Of a DNA stretch of 49,935 nucleotides, positions 41,301 to 48,000 are shown piece by piece (the stretch's first letter is position 1; every line of letters begins with the position of its first letter). Origin of the DNA: Bacteroidales bacterium (GTDB taxonomy: Bacteria; Bacteroidota; Bacteroidia; Bacteroidales; ML635J-15); NCBI GenBank assembly GCA_017651185.1, contig JAGCDJ010000004.1:1-49935 (forward strand). The letters are read 5' to 3'. The translations under genes and the position numbers were made by a program. A model generated the notes under the pieces. It was not told the origin of the DNA and did no database searches. It saw only the letters and a list, made by a program, of their open reading frames with translations.

Positions 41301-41526
41301 TAAATGTGTTTGTCCATGTTGTATTAGGGTTTCTTACGGTTACACTGCATGCTCTTTTTGCTGTTACCATCAAGCTTAGTTCAAGTCCTGAGTCACCTGC
41401 GGTATGGTCACTGTTTAGCATGAATACTGTCCAGAATTCGGTTCCCTGGGTGGTAACTGACTGTTGTTGCGGATAGGCGATGCTTACGGCAAGAAATGAT
41501 ATTATCAAAATCACAAATCTCTTCAT
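38353..41526 (-). CDS. IgGFc-binding-like/PKD/SprB-repeat surface protein with T9SS type B sorting domain
   Basis: A 1057-residue secreted protein. The signal peptide (MKRFVILIISFLAVSIAYPQ) is followed by an IgGFc-binding-type N-terminal domain (about 20-400: QGTEFWTVFMLNSD, then ANSTYKFVIPTSQHSQCYIN), a PKD domain (about 480-555) with NINWNFDDGTTISG, a linker, at least four SprB repeats (about 645-960) of the form NCTATA-PPYTYNWNNG-ST-GLAAGNYMVTVTDANNC, and the gliding-type (type B, CHU_C) sorting domain at 971-1057 beginning VPNVFTPNGDGINDTWE. SprB repeats form the main adhesin of gliding Flavobacteria. Whether this cell glides is unknown; adhesion is the safer role. The start is ATG 41526; the TTG at 41553 lies inside the promoter -7 box. 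Confidence 0.9.
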   Translation of the reverse strand: MKRFVILIISFLAVSIAYPQQQSVTTQGTEFWTVFMLNSDHTAGDSGLELSLMVTAKRACSVTVRNPNTTWTNTFNVDANSTYKFVIPTSQHSQCYINTPTVNGVNKGLLVTSTDTISLYASNFVAATFDGSIVLPATALGNEYIIQGYTPTLVGYENQSNSWTEFSVTAVEDNTIVDVTPSVACYTNTSSTTTSPFTITLNRGQSAFITSTCFGANGDLSGTRVAARHCKKIAVYNGNNTTQVPSGNFGDHIYEQAFPITSWGKKFVVTNTLQNASTGRTKDCIRVTASADNTTIRKNGSLLTTINAGQTYEFQITATEKSAYIETSNPSAVYLYLVSQTQGGSSLGDPSMVWIAPLEQRINNIIFNTFQPTISSSYAPSTHIVNIVAETSNTSQIRLDGSAITGWETVTGNTNYSFTRKVITHSSHSITSTGGNGFIAHVYGIGDVVSYAYSVGSMATNLAERMFINGIGSTDADAEGSFCEGQEIVFTSEVDYDYDNINWNFDDGTTISGSSATHTYTEQGEYTVSMQITSNGSGCSSFSTAVNFNVSIGHVWEKEITTEANYGETITIQGATFVANNDTTITRLYQSVAGCDSTVIHHVIIRNIIYNYNAEICAGDTYNENGFNESEPGTYTIVTHLPSGIDSITNLTLTVHPPIRITTTSINVSCNNGTDGAISVDNVVNGQAPYTYNWNNGQSTEIAIGLAAGNYMVTVTDANNCTATAAATIQQPPALTMGSSIKNANCRDACDGRIAVEVNGGTPSYAYRWNNGYNTAELMDLCAGTYSVTVTDANGCTIGRPYTITQPSEFSATATATDATCYAGMDGKITVSVSGGTLPYTFALNESMSGGTTDNNITNLSAGAHIIYIRDANNCITRTEAVIGSPDRLMADYETVNVSCKEASDGEIHVSALGGNPPYYITTTENNNVPLADNPAITGLRSGIYHLVVSDERGCSYSLSNIRIPDNPNECLHVPNVFTPNGDGINDTWEISNIQMYPDAKIFVFNRWGQKMYEGDGTSEYWNGEFRGKLVPAGTYFYVVNIGEGYNTYSGPLSILY

Positions 41527-41550
41527 ACGGGCAAAACAAAAAAAATCGCT

Positions 41551-41582
41551 CAAAGTTAATGAAAACTTTTCGTTTTTCCAAA
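41551..41582 (-). promoter_or_regulatory. promoter of the IgGFc-binding/SprB protein gene
   Basis: TTTG (41579-41582), 20 bases, TAACTTTG (41551-41558) on the minus strand: a full consensus match with a spacer one base longer than usual. The ATG at 41526 follows after 24 bases. Confidence 0.6.
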
Positions 41583-41660
41583 TGAAAAATGATTTATTTT
41601 TTTGACGAAAATACAGGTGGTGTCGCTAATTAGGTTTTTATTGGGAAGTGTACATATAGC

Positions 41661-41698
41661 AAAAATATGTGGGCATTGTAATAATGTCCACATATTTG
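41661..41698 (-). terminator. long stem terminator of the DUF2795 gene
   Basis: On the minus strand AAATATGTGGACATT pairs, with one mismatch, with AATGCCCACATATTT and is followed by TTGC. The T run is short, but stem strength is high. Confidence 0.6.
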
Positions 41699-41717
41699 TT
41701 CGTTTTGCTGTTCTGTA

Positions 41718-41939
41718 TTAATACTCGTCCTCGTTGAAGAAAAAGTCGTCCTTTGAAGGATAGTCTGGCCAAATGTCCTCTATGCTTTCAAATATTTCTT
41801 CATCGTCTTCGATTTCCTGAAGGTTTTCGATTACTTCAAGATTTGCACCCGAACGGATTGCGTAGTCAATGAGTTCGTCCTTTGTTGCTGGCCAAGGAGC
41901 GTCCTCAAGTTTCGATGCTAATTCCAATGTCCAATACAT
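41718..41939 (-). CDS. DUF2795 family protein
   Basis: A 73-residue acidic protein: MYWTLELASKLEDAPWPATK followed by DELIDYAIRSGANLEVIENL and an acidic C-terminus with the family ending IWPDYPS. It is the short form of DUF2795 found in Bacteroidales. The function is unknown. It lies 60 bases after the adenosyltransferase gene on the same strand and is closed by the terminator at 41661-41698. Confidence 0.8.
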   Translation of the reverse strand: MYWTLELASKLEDAPWPATKDELIDYAIRSGANLEVIENLQEIEDDEEIFESIEDIWPDYPSKDDFFFNEDEY

Positions 41940-41998
41940 ATTCGTAATTATTTATTTCCTTAATTTTTGGGAGTGCGAAATAATGAATTTTTTTGCAT

Positions 41999-42559
41999 TT
42001 AGCAGTTTAAATCCCAGAAAAAATCTTCCTTTTTATTAACAGCCATATATTTTCGTCCCAAAACGAATAAATAGTCGGATAATCTGTTGATATACAGCAT
42101 TATATTTTTGTCAACGAAGCCGATTTTGCTCAAACTTACAATTCGGCGTTCTGCACGGCGGCAAATGGTGCGTGAAATGTTGCACCAGCTTGTAATCTCG
42201 CATCCTGTGGGCAATACGAAGCCTTTTTGCGGAGGAAGATTTTCGCTAATGCGGTCAATTTCTTTTTCTACATTGTTAATATCTTCTTCGGATATCTTGC
42301 GGATTTTTGCAGTGATTTTTTCGTATGCTTCTTCATCTGGGGTTGCGAGGAACGAACCGATGCTGAAAAGTTTGTTCTGTATTATATTTATGGTATCATC
42401 GTCGGCTTTTTCGAGTCCGAAGTTGCGAATCATACCTATGTTTGAATTAAGCTCGTCAATTGTGCCGTAAGCCTCGATGCGGATGTCGTCCTTCTCGATG
42501 CGCGTTCCGCCAACCAATGATGTGGTGCCTTTGTCGCCTGTCTTTGTGTAAATTTTCAT
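41999..42559 (-). CDS. ATP:cob(I)alamin adenosyltransferase, PduO type
   Basis: A 186-residue cytoplasmic enzyme that adds the 5'-deoxyadenosyl group to cobalamin, producing coenzyme B12. The N-terminal MKIYTKTGDKGTTSLVGGTR holds the ATP-binding motif (TGDKGTTSL), and the C-terminal part carries RTICRRAERRIVSL and the adjacent FVLPTG. The start is ATG 42559; an in-frame upstream extension to 42616 crosses the terminator of the butyrate kinase gene and is rejected. It is separated from buk by that terminator, so it has its own promoter, not clearly visible. A B12-dependent step such as methylmalonyl-CoA mutase is not in this window. Confidence 0.92.
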   Translation of the reverse strand: MKIYTKTGDKGTTSLVGGTRIEKDDIRIEAYGTIDELNSNIGMIRNFGLEKADDDTINIIQNKLFSIGSFLATPDEEAYEKITAKIRKISEEDINNVEKEIDRISENLPPQKGFVLPTGCEITSWCNISRTICRRAERRIVSLSKIGFVDKNIMLYINRLSDYLFVLGRKYMAVNKKEDFFWDLNC

Positions 42560-42586
42560 TGTGGTATGTATTTGTATTTTGCCCAT

Positions 42587-42620
42587 AAAAAATGGAAATC
42601 CACGAGGGATTCCCATTTTT
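42587..42620 (-). terminator. rho-independent terminator of the ptb-buk operon
   Basis: On the minus strand AATGGGAATCC pairs, with one mismatch, with GGATTTCCATT around a 5-base loop and is followed by a run of T. It is 17 bases after the buk stop codon at 42637. Confidence 0.85.
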
Positions 42621-42636
42621 GTATTACCTTATTTTA

Positions 42637-43737
42637 TTACTTGTACTCTCTTACAGTACCAGTTCCGTTGAGAACTTCGTTTCCGCAGATTGCAAGAGCA
42701 AGCATTTCGTTTTCGCCCTTGTAAATCTTTACATTAGGTGTAATCCAGCTGATTTGGTCGGTAATCTGCTGCATCCACGGCTTGCTGTATGCAATACCAC
42801 CAGTTAGGATGATTGCATCAACCTTGCCACGAACTACTGCTGCAAGACGGCTGATTTCCAATGCAACCTGATAGCAGAATGCGTCAACCAAAAGTTTGCT
42901 CTTCGGATCACCGTTGAGAGCGTCAACTTCAACCTTGTAGGCATCGTTTGTGCCGAGGTAAGCAACGAAACCACCTTCTGCGGTTACCATCTTCTTAACC
43001 TTTGCCATGTCGTACTTGCCGCTGAAGCAAACTTCGATGAGCTTGCTGGCGTTGATGGAGCCAGAGCGGGTAGGTGAGAAGGGACCGAGACCGCATAGTG
43101 CGCGGTTTACTTCAACGCAACGTCCGTGCTGGTGAACACCAACCGAAACGCCACCACCCATGTGAGCGATGATGAGGTTGAGGTCTTCGTAGGTCTTGCC
43201 GACTTCGCGAGCGTATAGCTTTGCCGTCATCTTCTGGTTGAGGCAGTGCCAAATAACACCTTCGCGACTTGGGTCAAGGTCAAATTCTGGATGACCGGTA
43301 ATCTTTGCGTATTCTGGACGTTCGTCAACAATACCTGGGTCGGCAATGTAAGCGCATTCGAGACCGATTTCCTTTGCAATACTGTCGGAAATCAAAGCAC
43401 CGAGGTTGCAAGCGTGCTTACCCTGAATACCAGCGCGGCATTCCTGGAGCATAAGCTCGTCAACGCGGTATGTTCCCGATTCGCAAGGACGAGTAAGACC
43501 GCCACGACCGACAACTATTGCAATCTCGTCGGTGCTAACGCCGTGCTTCTTAACCATATCGAGGATAGCATTCTTGCGGTATTCGAACTGGTCGGCAACC
43601 TCTTTGTACTGCTGAATTTCCTCGATTGGGTGCTTGATGTTTTCGGTGAAGATTTCTGTTTCGCCTTCAAATATCGAAGCCTTTGTTGATGTTGCTCCGG
43701 GGTTGATTATTAAGCTTTTATTCTTCTTTAATTCCAT
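42637..43737 (-). CDS. buk: butyrate kinase
   Basis: A 366-residue kinase of the acetokinase/ASKHA fold that converts butyryl phosphate and ADP to butyrate and ATP, giving energy at the end of butyrate fermentation. The N-terminal SLIINPGATSTKASIFEGET is the first phosphate-binding loop; IAHMGGGVSVGVH near 196-208 and LTGGIAYSKPWM near 325-336 complete the nucleotide site. Length and motifs match butyrate kinase rather than acetate kinase (which is about 400 residues and has a different ASK pattern); related branched-chain acyl kinases cannot be excluded. It follows ptb by 23 bases. Confidence 0.92.
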   Translation of the reverse strand: MELKKNKSLIINPGATSTKASIFEGETEIFTENIKHPIEEIQQYKEVADQFEYRKNAILDMVKKHGVSTDEIAIVVGRGGLTRPCESGTYRVDELMLQECRAGIQGKHACNLGALISDSIAKEIGLECAYIADPGIVDERPEYAKITGHPEFDLDPSREGVIWHCLNQKMTAKLYAREVGKTYEDLNLIIAHMGGGVSVGVHQHGRCVEVNRALCGLGPFSPTRSGSINASKLIEVCFSGKYDMAKVKKMVTAEGGFVAYLGTNDAYKVEVDALNGDPKSKLLVDAFCYQVALEISRLAAVVRGKVDAIILTGGIAYSKPWMQQITDQISWITPNVKIYKGENEMLALAICGNEVLNGTGTVREYK

Positions 43738-43760
43738 ATATCTTTTATGTTAATGATTAC

Positions 43761-44669
43761 TTATTTAGCTGCAAGTGCTGCAAGAGCGATTGAGTACATC
43801 TTCGATTTTGCAGAGTCACCACGCGATGTGAGAACGCAAGGAACCTTAGCACCCATAACCATTGCACCGAGGTTTCCACCGCCGAACTTAGTTATGCTCT
43901 TGTAGAATACATTTCCAGATTCGATGTTGGGGAATACGATGCAGTCTGCATCACCGGCAACAGGGCTAGTGAGTTTCTTTGTCTGTGCGCATTCCTTGTT
44001 GATTGCGACATCGAGTGCCAAAGGACCGTCAACCAATGCACCCTTTATCTGTCCGCGTTCCGACATCTTAGCAATGATAGCTGCGTCAACGCATGCCTGC
44101 ATTCCCGGAAGCATCTGTTCGGTAGCAGCGAGTACGGCAACCTTCGGAGTTTCGATCTGCAACGACTTTGCAACTTTAATTACATAATTGCAGATAGCAA
44201 TCTTCTGGTTCAGGTCTGGAGCGGGGATAATAGCAACATCACCTGCTACCAACAGCTTGTGGTACGATGGGATTTCAAAAACGGTAACATGCGAAAGAAC
44301 AGCTTTGGGACCTGGCATAAGTCCAGTTTCCTTGTTGAGGATAGCGCGCATGTACTTGTCGGTGCTGAGGAGACCCTTCATAAGAATGTCGCCTTCGCCT
44401 TTGTTGATGAGCGATACTGCAACGGCACCAGCCTTGTTTTCGTCAGCTTCCTGAACGATGCGGAACTTGCTAACGTCGAAATTGTGGCGAGCACAAACTT
44501 CCTTGATTGTAGCTTCGTCGCCTACCAATGTGCCTTCGACTATGCCTTCCTGAATTGCATTGTAAACTGCTTCGATTGTGTGGTCGTCGTTTGCGTATGC
44601 AGCAACCAATCTCTTCTTTTCCCTTGTCTTGAGGACGGTTAGAACGTCATCTAATTTTTTAATATCCAT
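43761..44669 (-). CDS. ptb: phosphate butyryltransferase
   Basis: A 302-residue enzyme that makes butyryl phosphate from butyryl-CoA and phosphate, feeding the kinase encoded next. The family marks are the MKGLLSTDKYMRAIL-type substrate region near residues 94-108, VLSHVTVFEIPSYHKLL near 121, and the terminal PCVLTSRGDSAKSKMYSIALA. Length is normal. The gene precedes buk by 23 bases, forming the classical ptb-buk pair. The 388-base region upstream has no consensus promoter box that I can see. Confidence 0.92.
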   Translation of the reverse strand: MDIKKLDDVLTVLKTREKKRLVAAYANDDHTIEAVYNAIQEGIVEGTLVGDEATIKEVCARHNFDVSKFRIVQEADENKAGAVAVSLINKGEGDILMKGLLSTDKYMRAILNKETGLMPGPKAVLSHVTVFEIPSYHKLLVAGDVAIIPAPDLNQKIAICNYVIKVAKSLQIETPKVAVLAATEQMLPGMQACVDAAIIAKMSERGQIKGALVDGPLALDVAINKECAQTKKLTSPVAGDADCIVFPNIESGNVFYKSITKFGGGNLGAMVMGAKVPCVLTSRGDSAKSKMYSIALAALAAK

Positions 44670-45057
44670 AGGTTAAATTTTATTAATCCGTTAATTTTAA
44701 AGTGCGACTAAATTAATATTTTTTTTGTGAAACAAACAGTCTGTTTGAAAAATTTTTTCAATAGAAAAGTTTTGCGCGGTGTTGATAAAAAACATAATGC
44801 TAACATTTATAAAGAGTTCGCATAGTTCTTTTGTCGTTAAAAGTGTTTAAGAACATTGTTTTATGAATATGATACGCCCTTTGCTATTTTCCCATTTTGT
44901 TTATGAATAATATAGATGTTGGTTTGCTCATTAATATGATAAAAAATTTGAAAAGAACTTGCATATAACACTTTCATATAATAATGACACGATATCGTCT
45001 TTTTGTTTCAGCTGGCGTTTGAAAAAGTGGTAAATTGCAAGATTAAAATGTTTTGTG
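44670..45057. other. gene-free divergent regulatory region, AT-rich
   Basis: This stretch separates ptb (-) from the giant surface protein (+). No coding frame, riboswitch or classical promoter box is supported. A perfect 10-bp palindrome (ACGATATCGT) at 44989-44998, about 60 bases before the plus-strand ATG, might be an operator for a dimeric regulator. Confidence 0.4.
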
Positions 45058-48000
45058 ATGAGAGTGTATTTTCATAGGACGGCAAGTCTGCTTATGTGCC
45101 TTGTAGTCTGTATGTTGGTTTGTTCTGCGGCGTTTTCTTCCGTGTCAATGTGCAAGGGTCGTGATATGCTTTTTGTTGAGGAAAAAGGCCAGAATGCGAA
45201 TCCTGAATATCTGAAATTTTCGTGGAAAGGTAACCGGCTGTTCGCTTACTTCTGCACCGACAAGGTTACTTTCGTAACCCAGGAGGTTTCTTATGTTGAT
45301 AATGAAGCGTCGATGGATGCTCGTAGGAAGGGAAATGTTAACGAAGCAATGAAACTTTCGGCAGTCACCGAGGTGCATAGTTTCGATATGAAATTCTTGA
45401 ATTCAAGTTCTGATGTGAAAGTGTCGGGACTGGATGAACAGGAAGCCACTTTTGATTATTATCTCGAAAATTGTCCGCAGGGAATACTGGGGGCAAAGTC
45501 ATATTCCAAGATTCTCTATTCAAACATTTATCCTAATATCGACCTCGAATTCTATATTGATGGAAACAGGATTAAATATGATTTTGTAGTACGTAGCGGA
45601 GGTAGTGCCAGCGATATAAAAATAGAATGGGATGGCGTAGATAATCTGGACCTTACTAATGAGGGCATAAGTTTTAATGTAGGAAGTTTCCTTTTTGTTG
45701 ATATGTTGCCCGTTTCTTTTTGTGGTGACGAAGAAGTTGAAACAAAATATATTGTTGAAGAAAATACTGTTAAGTTTTCCGTTGACAATTACAATGCGGC
45801 AAATACTCTGGTGATAGATCCTGGCATTACGTGGAGCAGTCATCTTGAATATAATGGATATGGAACTTGGGGCGATATTGTGCATAATTCGGATGGAAAC
45901 TATTTTTATTATGCCGATTGGGAGTGGGGACCAACTGCTGCTGATGTGTCCAATTATCTAAGTTCGGCATCTTCAAATAACCATTACGGGACAGCAGGAG
46001 GTCGCGATATAATAATTTCAAAGTTTAAATTTTCGGGCGATTTGGTCTGGGTGTGCCAGTATGGAGGAGATTCTAATGACGATATTGACGGAGCGGTTAT
46101 GTACGATGAGCAGAACGAGCGTCTATATGTTGCTGGTAATACAAATTCGTCAGGATTTCCTTTGCAGAACCGTTCGGGTGCATATAATCTGACATGGTCA
46201 AATGCTACAAACGGAAGTAATACGTTTACAACATCTGGAACAAGGGGTTTTTTGCTTATGTTCGATGCAAACAATTCACGTCAGTGGGCAACATTGCTCG
46301 ACCGAGGCATAAATCTCGAAACCTACGATATGGCGGTTAATTCAAGTGGTTCTGTATATCTTATTGGCAAGATGGGTTCTGTTAGTTACCGTGATTATAC
46401 ACGCTATGGTAATCAGTTGGCTCAGATTCCTTATGGGTCTGGCTATCAAGGCAATTTTGTATATGGAAGTTCCGAATCGCAAAGTTATTCATATTCCTAT
46501 ATAATTGAATTCGCTTCTTCTGGCGCTATGCTTTGGTCAACATACCTGCCTGTTCAGAATTTGGTAACAGGGCCATATGATTCTAATACTAGCGGTAGGG
46601 TTTGCGATATTGAGATTGGTGCCGACGGCTCGTTGTATATTGTTGGTGATGAATTGTGGAGCGGTGACAAATACAGGTTCTCTACTGCGTTGATTTCTGC
46701 AACCTATACCAATAGGGGGCAGGACGATATGTTCTATATGAAGTTCAATTCGAGTAATCAGCCAGTTCCTGCATGGGGAGGTTACATCGGTGGTGCTGGA
46801 TTCGACAAGATAAATGTAGGCGCTGCAAACGGAGATATTGAACTCGACTCGCAAAACCGTTTGTATGTTACAGGTCATACATATAGTGCTGATTTCCCAC
46901 ATGTTAGTCCGCCTGACGATTGCGGTTATTACAGGGATGTCATTAGCGGGTCTGTGACCAACAATGTGTCTGGAACTCAGGACGGATATATATTCCGTAT
47001 AAACACAAATACCAATGGGACAAGCACTATTGATTACTCTACATATTTTGGCGGTGACGGATATACAGCCATGAAACGAATTTACAAGGACTTGGCCGAC
47101 AATTTATGGATATGTGGAGAACAGAATGCTTCTGCTATGGCTGCAATTCCAGTTGACGGTTATTATAATGCAGGATTTTCGGGAACACAATCTACTTTTT
47201 TCGCCCAATTGTCGCAATATAACGAGTTTATATGGTTAAGTTATTATGGACCAAGTACATACTATGGCGGCTTTGAAACATATAGTCCCGATGCTGATCA
47301 TATTAACTTGTATTATGCAGGAAATACCCAAAACCATACAAATGTAGGCGGCGGTTATCAGTATTCATATTCAGGGTCGGGTAGTTGTACGCGTGCTATG
47401 GTAATACAGCACGATATAATAAGTGGTGTGGAACCGCAAATAGTAGTGCCTGCCGGTATGGATTGTAATGTGTCGTCGCTAACGGTGAGCGGTGCCTTGC
47501 CGTCGGGAGCATCGTGGCATTGGTATACTGGTTCGTGCGGAGGAACGGAGATAACAACAGGGTTGAGCGGTACTAACAATGAAACCTTAAGTATATCATC
47601 TTATCCTGCTGGAACTACATTCTATGTTAAAGCCGAAGGTCAATGCCTTGTGTCATCGTGTGCCGAATACACAAAAACCGAATCCATGTCTATTTCAAAT
47701 ATAGCATTTGCTAATCCGACATGCAGTGGTTCGTGTGATGGTTCTGTAACTGTTACTATAGAAGGTGGTACTGCCCCATATACATATAATTGGAGTACTT
47801 CGGAGACGGAAACAACCGACCAGACAACTGCGCAAATCACAGATTTGTGCGCTGGTGCATATTCGGTTACGGTAAGCGATGCTAGCGGTTGCCAGTCGGG
47901 TGGCGCACGTGAAACTACAACCGAGTGTTTCCGTATTACCGATATTCTTTTCAATTCATGTGACGGTACTGCTGAAGGGTACAACGAGATGGTAACTTTG

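Noticed and set aside
41524..41553. TTG start of the IgGFc-binding/SprB protein at 41553
   Set aside because: The TTG is part of the TAACTTTG promoter box, and ATG 41526 starts a standard signal peptide.
42560..42616. N-terminal extension of the adenosyltransferase
   Set aside because: It covers the ptb-buk terminator; the TGDKG motif begins right after the ATG at 42559.
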